Source: Thiofaba sp040751855
Lineage (GTDB): Bacteria > Pseudomonadota > Gammaproteobacteria > Halothiobacillales > Halothiobacillaceae
Length of the DNA: 64,000 nt
Direction of reading: 5' to 3'
NCBI GenBank assembly: GCA_040751855.1
Contig: JBFMGA010000009.1
Coordinates: 62,001 to 126,000 of the forward strand
Shown piece by piece: positions 20,334-28,541 of the stretch. The notes beneath the pieces are model-generated. The model made no database searches, had not been told where the DNA came from, and saw nothing but the letters and a program-made list of their open reading frames with translations. Position 1 is the first letter of the stretch, and each line of letters begins with the position of its first letter. The position numbers and the translations under genes are program-made.

Positions 20334-20468
20334 TTATCAGCTTGCTGAAAAACTCATCCTTGAGTTTTTCAGCCTTGACTATCCCAGTACACGCCCGTGA
20401 TTTTCGAGCTGGACATCCTCGTCCCGCCATAACAGGCTGCTGAAATAGGTACTTCAGCAGCCTGTTAT
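20334..20468. repeat. Palindromic repeat family B, copy 1 (135 bp)
   Basis: Made of two strong hairpins: GCTGAAAAACTCA/TGAGTTTTTCAGC (about 20344-20373), and CCATAACAGGCTGCTGAA with its exact complement near the right end. Left and right ends are themselves rough inverted repeats (TTATCAGCTTGCTGAAA against ATAACAGGCTGCTGAAG). A second copy lies at 26188-26357. The following 20469-20711 shows no gene that I recognise. Confidence 0.75.
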
Positions 20469-20711
20469 GGGCGTTGTCTGGCGAATTCGCCTGGTTTTTA
20501 CGCAAGCTTTGGCTCAATCAGGGCTTCCCGCTCGGAGCAGGGACGCCCCGTCGCATCGGGGCGAACATTACCGAAGTGCACAAGACCTTCCGAACCTGTG
20601 TCGGGCTGAAAATGCTTGAACTTTAGGGCTTACGCAATACTTGGCCGTGAGCAATCCATTGCAATTGATCGGAATGTACGCGGGACGGCGGTTTTTCTCC
20701 CCTCTCTTACA

Positions 20712-21137
20712 TCAACGGACACCAGCCACACCCGCACGGTAAACGGCCAGCAATGCCGCTTTCAATCCATCATCCGCTTCCAGCGCCTGCGGCGTGATTT
20801 TGTCTTGCACGATGGCGAGAATATTTTCCCATTCGCCTGCCGCGCGCCGCGCCTCGACGAAGCCTTGCCAGTCGAAGGCTGCGTTTTGGCAAAAATCCGC
20901 CGCCAAGCCGCTCGCCTGCGAAAAGCTGATCTCGTGCGATTCCAGCACTTCATAAAGATACGAAATGGGGTCGATGCTCGCTTTTTTGGCCAGATAGCGA
21001 TGGAAGTCGGGCGTTTCACCTGCTGCAAGCTGCCTTTGCTCAATAAAAAACGAATCGAGATCAATCATTTCCTCAAGAAGATAGGTTTCACCCTTGAAGG
21101 AAAATTCGAGCTGCGCGCAAACGGCGTTTTTGTTCAT
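20712..21137 (-). CDS. Conserved-looking protein of unknown function
   Basis: A 141-residue soluble protein that I do not recognise. It begins MNKNAVCAQLEFSFKGETYL, is rich in acidic and aromatic residues and has no signal peptide or membrane helix. Its ATG at 21137 overlaps the stop of the flavoprotein gene upstream by 4 bp (ATGA), so the two are translationally coupled and probably work together. The frame is open further upstream inside the flavoprotein gene; the coupled ATG is the natural start. Confidence 0.65.
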   Translation of the reverse strand: MNKNAVCAQLEFSFKGETYLLEEMIDLDSFFIEQRQLAAGETPDFHRYLAKKASIDPISYLYEVLESHEISFSQASGLAADFCQNAAFDWQGFVEARRAAGEWENILAIVQDKITPQALEADDGLKAALLAVYRAGVAGVR

Positions 21138-22357
21138 GGCGTCAAAGCCCTGCCTGTATTGTGTAGAAACCCAAGCGCCCCCTGCCCCGCGACATAACCG
21201 CTTGCGAAACAGGCGCTGAGCAGATAACCGCCGGTGGGCGCGTCCCAGTCGAGCATTTCCCCGGCGCAAAACACGCCGGGCTTGTTTTTCAGCATCAGGC
21301 GCTCATCCAGCGCGCCGAACATCACCCCGCCTGCCGTGCTGATCGCCTCGTCCATCGGTCGGGTGGCGAGCAGGCGCACGCGCAGCGCCTTGATGCCCGC
21401 GGCCAGTTGCGCCGCATGAGTGAACGCCTCGGCGGGCAAGCATTCGCGCAACAAGGCCGCCTTGATGCCGTGCAGATTCAGCTTGCGCCGCAAATGCTCG
21501 GCCAGACTGCGACTACCCCGCCCCTGTTTGAGCGCATGTTCCACCGCGTCCTGCGCGTGCGCGGGCAACAAATCCAGCGTCAGCCAGGCCTCGCCCTGCG
21601 CGGCGATAGCCTGACGCAAGCGGCTTGCGAGCGCATAAATCGCGCCGCCTTCCAGCCCGTCATCGGTCAGCATCAGCTCGCCCTGCACGCGCTGCTCGCC
21701 AAACTGCACCACGACCGGTTTGATCGGCTGCCCGGCAAAGCGCGTTTTAAGGAAATCGCTCCAGGCGCATTCAAAACCGCAATTGCTCGGCTGCAAAGCC
21801 GCCACGGCAACGCCCTGCTGCTGCAACAGCGGCAACCATGCGCCATCCGACCCCAAACGCGCCCACGAGCCGCCGCCCAGCGCCAGCACCACGGCATCGG
21901 CCTGATGCGTGGATTCGCCTTCCGGGTGCGCGAGGCGCAACGCGCCGGATTCATCCCAACCCAGCCAGCGCTGACGCATGTGCAGGCGCACACCGCTTTG
22001 GCGCAGACGATGCAGCCAGGCTCGCAACAGCGGCGCGGCCTTCATCTCTATGGGAAACACTCGCCCGGACGTGCCGACAAAGCTTTCGATGCCCAGGCCG
22101 TGCATCCACTCGCGCAAACGACTCGGGGGAAACTCACGCAACAGAGGCTCGACCCAGGGGCGCGAATCACCATAACGCTCGATAAAAGCCTCGAACGGCT
22201 CGGCATGGGTGATATTCAGCCCGCCCTTGCCCGCCATGAGAAATTTGCGCCCGGCGGAAGGCATGGCATCGAACACATCGACCCGCGTCCCGCCCGCGGC
22301 CAATACCTCCGCCGCCATCAAACCGGCAGGACCCGCGCCGATAATGGCTACGCGCAT
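21134..22357 (-). CDS. PP_4765-family flavoprotein (NAD(P)/FAD-dependent oxidoreductase)
   Basis: A 407-residue FAD protein of the YhiN/BaiN-like group, closest by eye to the PP_4765 subfamily. The N-terminal dinucleotide motif IIGAGPAGLMAAEVLA is followed by the subfamily segments GRKFLMAGKGGLNITH, FVGTSGRVFP, ALGGGSWARLGSDG and the C-terminal GEMLDWDAPTGGYLL. Start at 22357; the frame runs back through a REP-type repeat that is not coding. Substrate unknown. Coupled by ATGA overlap to the small downstream gene. Confidence 0.85.
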   Translation of the reverse strand: MRVAIIGAGPAGLMAAEVLAAGGTRVDVFDAMPSAGRKFLMAGKGGLNITHAEPFEAFIERYGDSRPWVEPLLREFPPSRLREWMHGLGIESFVGTSGRVFPIEMKAAPLLRAWLHRLRQSGVRLHMRQRWLGWDESGALRLAHPEGESTHQADAVVLALGGGSWARLGSDGAWLPLLQQQGVAVAALQPSNCGFECAWSDFLKTRFAGQPIKPVVVQFGEQRVQGELMLTDDGLEGGAIYALASRLRQAIAAQGEAWLTLDLLPAHAQDAVEHALKQGRGSRSLAEHLRRKLNLHGIKAALLRECLPAEAFTHAAQLAAGIKALRVRLLATRPMDEAISTAGGVMFGALDERLMLKNKPGVFCAGEMLDWDAPTGGYLLSACFASGYVAGQGALGFLHNTGRALTP

Positions 22358-22394
22358 ATTGTCGTTTGCCTCAATGGAGTGACCGGACGTAAAT

Positions 22395-22455
22395 CGTAGG
22401 TGCGAATTCATTCGCACAACAATCTATGCGCTGTGCGAATGAATTCGCACCTACG
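22395..22455. repeat. Stand-alone REP-type inverted pair
   Basis: CGTAGGTGCGAATTCATTCG (continuing CAC) and its exact reverse complement face each other across 15 bp. Each unit is itself a short hairpin (GTGCGAAT/ATTCGCAC). The same pair is the core of MITE family A, but the GAACCTGTTTACGATC ends are absent here. Confidence 0.75.
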
Positions 22456-22487
22456 GGCGAGACTTTGTGCGTTCCGCTCTTGAAAAA

Positions 22488-22832
22488 TCAGCCCGGCGGC
22501 CAAGTCATCTGCCGCCCGGCCAGCAGATGCAGGTGGATGTGGTACACCTCCTGCCCGCCCGCCCGGTTGCAGTTGAACACCGTGCGGTAGCCCGCCTCGG
22601 CCACGCCCAGCTCGGCGGCAAGCTGCTTGGCGACCAAAAACAAACGCCCGACCAGCGGCGCATCTTCGGCGCCGACATCATTCAGCGTAGCAATCGGCTT
22701 TTTCGGAATGATCAGAATGTGAATGGGCGCCTGCGGGTTGATGTCGTAAAAGGCGAGGATCTCGTCGTCTTCGTAGGCGACCTTGGCCGGGATTTCCTTG
22801 CGGATGATCTTGCTGAAAATGGTTTCGCTCAT
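22488..22832 (-). CDS. hinT: Histidine-triad (HIT) nucleotide-binding protein
   Basis: A 114-residue HinT-type hydrolase of purine nucleoside phosphoramidates. The triad HIHLHLL sits near the C-terminus, preceded by RAGGQEVY, and the N-terminal CIF-type helix reads MSETIFSKIIRKEIPAK. The start at 22832 matches the family; 12 extra upstream codons are possible but lack homology. Confidence 0.92.
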   Translation of the reverse strand: MSETIFSKIIRKEIPAKVAYEDDEILAFYDINPQAPIHILIIPKKPIATLNDVGAEDAPLVGRLFLVAKQLAAELGVAEAGYRTVFNCNRAGGQEVYHIHLHLLAGRQMTWPPG

Positions 22833-22886
22833 AACGCTGCTCCAATGCTTCTGAATGCTGCTATGCAAATCAAAGTCGTCACCCCA

Positions 22887-23483
22887 TCAAACCGGTCGCC
22901 GATCATTCAGCGCCCGCGCCAGAGTGCCGCCATCGACAAACTCCAGCTCGCCGCCCATCGGCACGCCCTGCGCCAGGCGGGTGGCCGGAATGCCGCGCGC
23001 ATGGCACATGCTGCTGATCACATGCGCCGTGGTTTCGCCCTCGACCGTGCTGCTGGTGGCCAGAATCACTTCGCGCACTTCGCCGGAATCCAGGCGAGCT
23101 TCCAGTTTATCCAGCCCAAGTTCGCGTGCGCCGATGCCATCCAGCGGGCTTAGACGCCCCATCAAAAGGTAGTACAAGCCGCGATACGCGCCGGAATTTT
23201 CCAGCGACCACTGATCCTGCGGCCATTCCACCACGCAAAGCTGGCTGCGGTCGCGCTGCGGGTTGCGACACAGGGCGCACACCGGCTCTTCGGTCAGAGT
23301 GCGGCATTCGGCGCAATGCCCGACCCGTTCCGCCGCGGCGTCCAGCGCACGCGCCAGACGTCGCGCCGCATCACGGTCACGCTGCAATAAATGCAGCGCC
23401 AGACGCTGCGCTGATTTCGGCCCCACGCCGGGCAAGCGGCGTAGAGCCTCCATCAATTCATTGACCAGGGGCGAAAGTTGCAT
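22887..23483 (-). CDS. recR: Recombination mediator RecR
   Basis: A 198-residue protein that helps RecA load at gaps. The helix-hairpin-helix RRLPGVGPKSAQRLALHLL, the zinc module CAECRTLTEEPVCALC and the Toprim domain (SPLDGIGA, SSTVEGETTAHVI) are in order. It lies downstream of ybaB and dnaX on the same strand, the classical order. Confidence 0.96.
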   Translation of the reverse strand: MQLSPLVNELMEALRRLPGVGPKSAQRLALHLLQRDRDAARRLARALDAAAERVGHCAECRTLTEEPVCALCRNPQRDRSQLCVVEWPQDQWSLENSGAYRGLYYLLMGRLSPLDGIGARELGLDKLEARLDSGEVREVILATSSTVEGETTAHVISSMCHARGIPATRLAQGVPMGGELEFVDGGTLARALNDRRPV

Positions 23484-23495
23484 GGCCGCGTCGCC

Positions 23496-23822
23496 TTAGA
23501 ACGGCAGCTTGAAGCCGGGGGGCATGGGCATGCCCGCCGTCACGCCGGACATGCGCGTCTGGGTTTCATGTTCCACCTTGCGCACGGCATCGTTCAACGC
23601 AGCGGCCACTAGATCTTCCAGCATTTCCTTGTCATCGCCCATCAGCGAGTCGTCGATGCTGACCCGGCGCACCTCGTGCCGTCCGGTCATTACTACGCTC
23701 ACCATGCCGCCACCGGATGCGCCGGTGACTTCCATATTGGCGATTTCCGCCTGCGCACGTTGCAGGTCTTCCTGCATTTTTTGCGCCTGCTTCATCAGAT
23801 TGCCCATGCCGCCTTTCATCAT
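23496..23822 (-). CDS. ybaB: YbaB/EbfC nucleoid-associated protein
   Basis: A 108-residue DNA-binding protein with the family pattern MGNLMKQAQKMQEDLQ, then GGGMVSVVMTGRHEVRRVSI and the helical C-terminal half ending GMPMPPGFKLPF. The Met at 23822 is chosen because a GAGA-rich ribosome site precedes it. It lies between dnaX and recR. Confidence 0.93.
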   Translation of the reverse strand: MMKGGMGNLMKQAQKMQEDLQRAQAEIANMEVTGASGGGMVSVVMTGRHEVRRVSIDDSLMGDDKEMLEDLVAAALNDAVRKVEHETQTRMSGVTAGMPMPPGFKLPF

Positions 23823-23849
23823 GTCGTTTCTCTCTGTTGTTTGTTTCAA

Positions 23850-25604
23850 TCAATCGTTTTGCAGCGGGCGCACGCTTTCGACCAGCAAGCGCCCGCCGTA
23901 ATTTTCCTCAAGGGCGCGCACCACGGGGTCGTTGCGCAGGCTTTCCACCGCCTGCGCCTGGCGCGCATCCGCCGCCTGCTGACGCAACTGCGCCGGGGTC
24001 GCCTGTTGCACCTCGCCTTCCAGCCATTGCAGCCTGGCCTCGCCGGGCAGACCAAGCAACTGACCCAAAGCCTGCGCAATCGCCTTTTCGCTGGCTTGCG
24101 AGCGCACGCTGGCATGGCTTTTCGGGCAACGCAGGGTGATTTTATCGCCCTCTTGCGCCACCAGTTCCAGGTTTTCCGCCAGTTGCAGAACCATGCCCTT
24201 CAATGCCAAACGCGGCAAGACATCATGCCAATCGCCCAGCATTTGAATCGCCTTGGGCTGTGCGGACTGTGCAACCGGCTCGGAAGCTTGAACGACCTGC
24301 GTTGTCGCTTGCGCCTTTTCAGCAGGCTTGGTGCGCGGCATCACGCCTGCCGCCTGCAAGGCTTCCTGCATGGCCGCCGGAGGCGCGCTGCGTGCGCTCG
24401 GCGCTTGCGCTCGTTCTTGAACCAGCAAAGGCTCTGTTTTGGGCGGCGATGCTATGGCAGTACTGCGCCCGGAAGCGGGATTTGCGGGCTGGGTTGCTTC
24501 ATCCTGCGGCACAAAGGCCAACATACGCATCAGCGTCATTTCCAGCCCCAGGCGCGGGCTGGGGGCAAGCGGCAGATCGCGCCGACCGTGCAGCGCAATC
24601 TGGTACAACAGCTGCACCGCTTCCGGGCTGATTTGCGCGGCGAATTCATCCACAAGCTGGGGCGAAGCCTCAAACAGCTCGGCATCCGCCTGCGGCATGA
24701 GCTGTTGCACTGCCAGCGCGTGCAATAGTTGCAGCAGCTCGGCCAACACCTCGGCATAGTCGGGCGCACCCTGGGCAAGCAGGCCGATGGCAGCGAACAG
24801 GGCGGGCGCATCCTGTGCCACCAAGGCCAGCACCAAGGCGCGCAAATGCGCTTCGGAGGTCAGCCCCAGCATGGCGCCGACCTCGTTTTCCAGAACTCGC
24901 CCCTGGCCGTAGGCAATCGCCTGATCGAGCAAGCTCAGGGCATCGCGCACGCTGCCTTCCGCCGCACGCGCCAAAAGCTGCAAGGCGGCTTCGTCAAAAG
25001 GAATGCCTTCCGCCGTCAGCACCTGCGCCAGACGCGCAAAAATCATGCGGCGCGGCAAAGCCTTGAGATGAAATTGCAGGCAGCGCGACAGCACCGTCAC
25101 CGGCAGCTTGTGCGGATCCGTCGTCGCCAGCAGGAATTTGACATGCGGCGGCGGCTCTTCCAGCGTTTTGAGCAGCGCGTTGAAACTGCTCTTGGAAAAC
25201 ATGTGTACCTCGTCGATCAGGTACACCTTGAAACGCCCCGCACTCGGCAGGTATTGCACGTTGTCCAAAAGGTCGCGGGTATCGTCCACCCCGGTGCGCG
25301 AAGCGGCATCCACCTCGATCAGATCAACGAAACGCCCTTCATCAATGGCCACGCAGGATGAACACACGCCGCAGGGGCGACTGCTCACTCCCTGTTCGCA
25401 ATTCAGCGCCTTGGCGAAAATGCGCGCCACCGTAGTCTTGCCCACGCCGCGTGTGCCGGTGAACAGATAGGCGTGATGCAGGCGTTGCTCGTCCAGCGCC
25501 GTGGTCAGTGCGCGCAGTACATGCTCCTGACCGACCATATCCTCAAAGCGCCGTGGCCGCCACTTGCGCGCCAGTACCTGATAACCCGAACCCAAATCGC
25601 TCAT
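23850..25604 (-). CDS. dnaX: DNA polymerase III gamma/tau subunit
   Basis: A 584-residue clamp-loader ATPase. Walker A is GTRGVGKTT (50-58), the zinc module is CEQGVSSRPCGVCSSC, Walker B is LIDEVHMFS, and the arginine-finger motif is LSRCLQF. Domains I-III are followed by a Pro/Ala/Gln-rich linker (about 385-450) and the tau-specific C-terminal domain. I did not find an obvious A-rich slippery site for the short gamma form. First protein gene of the dnaX-ybaB-recR block; the 4.5S RNA gene lies upstream on the same strand. Confidence 0.95.
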   Translation of the reverse strand: MSDLGSGYQVLARKWRPRRFEDMVGQEHVLRALTTALDEQRLHHAYLFTGTRGVGKTTVARIFAKALNCEQGVSSRPCGVCSSCVAIDEGRFVDLIEVDAASRTGVDDTRDLLDNVQYLPSAGRFKVYLIDEVHMFSKSSFNALLKTLEEPPPHVKFLLATTDPHKLPVTVLSRCLQFHLKALPRRMIFARLAQVLTAEGIPFDEAALQLLARAAEGSVRDALSLLDQAIAYGQGRVLENEVGAMLGLTSEAHLRALVLALVAQDAPALFAAIGLLAQGAPDYAEVLAELLQLLHALAVQQLMPQADAELFEASPQLVDEFAAQISPEAVQLLYQIALHGRRDLPLAPSPRLGLEMTLMRMLAFVPQDEATQPANPASGRSTAIASPPKTEPLLVQERAQAPSARSAPPAAMQEALQAAGVMPRTKPAEKAQATTQVVQASEPVAQSAQPKAIQMLGDWHDVLPRLALKGMVLQLAENLELVAQEGDKITLRCPKSHASVRSQASEKAIAQALGQLLGLPGEARLQWLEGEVQQATPAQLRQQAADARQAQAVESLRNDPVVRALEENYGGRLLVESVRPLQND

Positions 25605-25727
25605 AAACCTACCGGCTTCATGCAGAATTGCGCCATTCTAGCAGCAAGGCCATACAACAATCGCCCAGCAAAAAGGCCACGCTCGTCGGCGCGGTTGGAA
25701 AAGGGTTGGAAAGTGAATCTGAATGGT

Positions 25728-25838
25728 GGCGAAACGCACCCACCGCATCCCGGCGCCCAAACGCACCGCTACCGTTGCTCCCTTCCGGACCTGGCGGAAT
25801 TCACGGCTGCCTGTCGCGAGAGGACGAATGCGCCCGCC
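25728..25838 (-). ncRNA. ffs: 4.5S signal recognition particle RNA
   Basis: About 111 nt. The minus strand carries the conserved domain IV AGGTCCGGAAGGGAGCA, and the ends GGCG...CGCC close the long helix. Domain IV binds Ffh to target membrane proteins. Position just upstream of dnaX is usual in proteobacteria. Ends are set by helix pairing and may be off by a few bases. Confidence 0.88.
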
Positions 25839-25979
25839 ATAGACTAAGGAGTTCGATCTCCTCCTAATCGCCTCAGGAACAAACGCCCCGCCCACGATCA
25901 AGGTCGCGAATGCTATCAACAAACGCGCTCCAAGTCACATCAACCGTCACATAAAAGTCATTTTTTGCTGTTTGAGGCA

Positions 25980-26008
25980 TTGACGCGCCCAAGCCCAATC
26001 TGGATAAT
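25980..26008 (+). promoter_or_regulatory. Sigma-70 promoter of tRNA-Met
   Basis: TTGACG (25980-25985), a 17-bp spacer and GATAAT (26003-26008) lie about 47 bp before the tRNA. This is the best promoter match seen between the 4.5S RNA and the tRNA. Confidence 0.6.
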
Positions 26009-26054
26009 GCCGCGCTTACCTGATCCGGGGCGCGTTGCGCACTACCCGCGACAA

Positions 26055-26131
26055 GGCTATATAGCTCAGTCGGTTAGAGCACAGCACTCATAATGCTGGG
26101 GTCGGTGGTTCGAGTCCACCTATAGCCACCA
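26055..26131 (+). tRNA. tRNA-Met (CAT), elongator type
   Basis: 77 nt with encoded CCA. GGCTATA (26055-26061) pairs with TATAGCC (26121-26127). The anticodon loop CTCATAA gives CAT, and the GTTCGAGTC T-loop is normal. It resembles E. coli metT rather than the initiator, whose acceptor stem lacks a 1-72 pair. An Ile2 tRNA with lysidine cannot be excluded from the anticodon alone. Confidence 0.92.
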
Positions 26132-26143
26132 CAAAATTCCCAA

Positions 26144-26175
26144 ACCCGCAGTGCGAACACGCCTGTGGGTTTTTT
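26144..26175 (+). terminator. Terminator after tRNA-Met
   Basis: ACCCGCAG (26144-26151) and CTGTGGGT (26163-26170) pair with one G-T, followed by six T. Confidence 0.75.
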
Positions 26176-26187
26176 GTTGGACGGCCT

Positions 26188-26357
26188 TTATCAGAATGCT
26201 GAAAAACCTCATTCATGAGTTTTTCAGCCCTACCTAACCTGGTACATGCCCGGACTAGGTAGACGCAAATAAACCACTTGCGCGATTTATTTGCGTACGG
26301 GACATCCATATCCCGCCATAACAGCTTGCTGAAACAAGTATTTCAGCAAGCTGTTAT
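26188..26357. repeat. Palindromic repeat family B, copy 2 (170 bp)
   Basis: Shares with copy 1 the left hairpin (GCTGAAAAACC...GAGTTTTTCAGC) and the right palindrome CATAACAGCTTGCTGAAA with its exact complement. It also has an extra middle palindrome, ACGCAAATAAA (26263-26273) with TTTATTTGCGT (26286-26296), missing from copy 1. It lies between tRNA-Met and the decayed methyltransferase. Confidence 0.75.
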
Positions 26358-26369
26358 GAGCCAGAGCGT

Positions 26370-26908
26370 TCAGATTTTGACGGTCAGTGACTGATAACGC
26401 TCGAACAGAAACGCGACGCATGCCGCTTCGCTGGCGAAGTTTTTCATGCCGTAGGCGGCATCTACGGCTTTGTCCAGGGCTTGATGCGCTTTGACCAGTT
26501 CGGGCGGCATGGTCAGCGGGTCGTAGAGATCGACCAGAGTTGCACCCTTGTTTGTTGGCTTGCTCTGTTCCCCATCACCCGGCTTCGCCCCCCTCGCTTG
26601 GCTCTCCCCGCTTGCGAGAGAGGGGAGATAAATCGCACGGGCGTCGAGCACAGCCTGCGCGGATGCGCACGAGCAGGACTTCCAGCGCATGACCGCCATA
26701 ATCGCTGGTTTTCAAAGGCGTCGTGCAGCTTGCCCAACAGTTCGGCGTCCATGATGTTGACCGGGTCTTGCGCGCCAAAGCTGCGCGTCTGGTAGCCGGC
26801 GATAAAGCCGAAGAGCTTGATGTTCTGATGCAGCTCGGCCAGCGGAAATTTGTGTTGCTCGCCGTTTTCCAGGTCGTACAGGCGGATGCACGCAAAGGCG
26901 GATTGCTG
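26370..26908 (-). pseudogene. Decayed restriction-type DNA methyltransferase
   Basis: Three pieces of one large gene remain, in order on the minus strand. Piece 1 (26908-26708) reads RLYDLENGEQHKFPLAELHQ and LFGFIAGYQTRSFGAQDPVN. Piece 2, after a frameshift, reads SDYGGHALEVLLVRI. Piece 3 (26540-26370), after loss of the whole catalytic middle, reads LVDLYDPLTMPPELVKAHQA to the stop. These are the N- and C-terminal ends of the large YeeA/MmeI-like DNA methyltransferase family, usually several hundred residues longer. The junction holds a low-complexity CTCTCGCAAGCGGGGAGAG-type repeat. No function remains. Confidence 0.75.
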
Positions 26909-26935
26909 TCAGGGTAAAGCAGGCGCGAGTTTATC

Positions 26936-27094
26936 CTAGGTAAATGCTGATTTATTCCATCCATGGAATAAATCAGCTCGCTCATCGCGGCGCATGTCCG
27001 CGATGGCTCTCATGAACCAAAGACTTACGTCTTTGTTCATGTTGGGGCACCCTGCCCCAAGCGAGAAACACCGAATAAATCAGCGTTTCCCTAG
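26936..27094. mobile_element. MITE family C, copy 1 (151 bp, TSD CTAG)
   Basis: Element 26940-27090 between two CTAG copies (26936-26939, 27091-27094). Ends are GTAAATGCTGATTTATT and, inverted, GGAAACGCTGATTTATT. The 4-bp YTAR duplication is the hallmark of the IS5 subgroup. It is in reverse orientation relative to copy 2 at 34.1 kb. The rest of 27095-27202 shows no feature. Confidence 0.8.
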
Positions 27095-27202
27095 GGAAAA
27101 TGCCGAATTGTTCAGCATTCTCCCAGACGCTTGAGCCCGGAAAAAACAGCCGGACTTTCACGAAACCAAGCGCCCGCCAGCGCACTTACGTCCTAACCCG
27201 CT

Positions 27203-27970
27203 TCAGTTCTGCCTATGCTTCGCAGATGGTCGTCTGCGTATCCACACCAGCGCCGCACCGCTGGCCACGAGCAAAAGCATGAGCACAGTGATGCCGTCCA
27301 TGAAATACACGCCAAGCTTGCCCGCAATACGCCCGCTGTGGATATCCTGCACCACGCGCTCCAGGCTGACGCCCTCGCCTTGGTAGGACTGCGCAATTTC
27401 TGCGCGCAGATCCTCGGGCAAGGCAAGCGCGTGCGCCCAGCTTATGTCTGCGGGGTCGATCCGGGCAGGGACGAGCGCCGTCCATTCGGCATTGAGCTGC
27501 ATAAGCGACGGGACGGCGGCGAATTCCAGCACGATGTCTTGTCCCGCTTTTCCGCTGCGTAGAGGGGAAAGTCCGGCGGGATAGTCCAGCCGATCCACCA
27601 GCTCGCCCTGGGCGGAAAAAAGACCCAGCTGCTCGGCGCCGGCCAAGACGAGGATCTCATTCTGTTTGAACACCCCCAGCAGGCGCTGCGTTTCAGACAT
27701 GTCCAGCGCCTGCTTATCCAGAAAAACCTGCCTACCCCACAGGCTGAGCCAATGCCCATCCACGGCATAAGCCGCCGAACATTGCGGCGCAGCAATGCCA
27801 TAAATTTGGTTCAGCCAAGGCAGGTTGATCTGCTTTTGCTTCAGCCCTAGTTCGGCGGTGTGATTGAGCATGATGCCGGTCACGGCCAAGATGACGACAA
27901 ACACGGCGACACTCACGCCCAGACCACGATGCAACAGGCTGAATGCGCGATTCTTATTTATCTTGCTCAT
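27203..27970 (-). CDS. PepSY-associated transmembrane protein
   Basis: A 255-residue inner-membrane protein. An N-terminal helix with a conserved His (LLHRGLGVSVAVFVVILAVTGIMLNH), a periplasmic domain of about 170 residues and a C-terminal helix (YFMDGITVLMLLLVASGAALVW) fit the PepSY_TM-type family, many members of which pass electrons across the membrane, for example to ferric siderophores. Last gene of the Fur-box-led operon. Its start overlaps the end of the FMN-binding gene by 17 bp, so the two are coupled. Likely partner for membrane electron supply (inference). Confidence 0.8.
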   Translation of the reverse strand: MSKINKNRAFSLLHRGLGVSVAVFVVILAVTGIMLNHTAELGLKQKQINLPWLNQIYGIAAPQCSAAYAVDGHWLSLWGRQVFLDKQALDMSETQRLLGVFKQNEILVLAGAEQLGLFSAQGELVDRLDYPAGLSPLRSGKAGQDIVLEFAAVPSLMQLNAEWTALVPARIDPADISWAHALALPEDLRAEIAQSYQGEGVSLERVVQDIHSGRIAGKLGVYFMDGITVLMLLLVASGAALVWIRRRPSAKHRQN

Positions 27971-28541
27971 GAGCCGCCTGATCCAGAACCAGCGCTAGAC
28001 GCGCCATGCGCTCATAGGCATTCACCGAAAGCGTGGCGCCGGTAATGCCATCCAGCGGACGATCCAGTTGCAACTTGTCGGTCAACCCCGCGCCGACGAA
28101 CTGCTGCGCAAACGAGGGAAACTTGATCTCCCAGCCACGGCTTTCGCGGAAGATCAGCACGCGCGATGAAGCGATTTTTCCGTCCTGCACCACAAAGCCC
28201 AGAGTGATGTATTCGTCCTTGCCGATATCTTCCAGCACCCAAATCGTTTGGCTGGTCGCTTGGCCGATGCTTGGGTTGGCGCCTTGCCCCCCATTGCGCC
28301 AGTATTTCAGGCGCAGCGACGGGTAATCGCGCCCAAGAATGGCGCGAATGCGTTGCTTGATCTCGCCGGTCAACCAGAGGGATTGCGCACTGGCAGGGTC
28401 GGCCTGCGCCTGGCGCACGAAATCCTCCGGCGTTTGGTAGACATCGGCCCATGCTATCGAACAGACCGCCGACCAGACCGCCAAGGTGAGCGCTTGGGCG
28501 AACGCCAGGCACAGGCCAGCGCCCAGCGCCTGCACGCGCAT
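27954..28541 (-). CDS. Periplasmic FMN-binding domain protein
   Basis: A 195-residue exported protein. Residues 1-33 form a signal peptide or anchor (MRVQALGAGL to SIAWADV). The FMN-binding domain ends in DGITGAT (164-170), the sequence in which ApbE attaches FMN to the last Thr; apbE is the divergent gene of the locus. The ATG at 28541 overlaps the stop of the di-haem protein gene by one base (TGATG). Longer upstream frames run inside that gene and lack homology. Role: an extracytoplasmic electron carrier (family knowledge), here in an iron-regulated setting. Confidence 0.85.
   Translation of the reverse strand: MRVQALGAGLCLAFAQALTLAVWSAVCSIAWADVYQTPEDFVRQAQADPASAQSLWLTGEIKQRIRAILGRDYPSLRLKYWRNGGQGANPSIGQATSQTIWVLEDIGKDEYITLGFVVQDGKIASSRVLIFRESRGWEIKFPSFAQQFVGAGLTDKLQLDRPLDGITGATLSVNAYERMARLALVLDQAAHEQDK

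Noticed and set aside
25638..25922. 94-codon minus-strand frame upstream of dnaX
   Set aside because: It covers the 4.5S RNA gene; the conserved domain IV explains the sequence.
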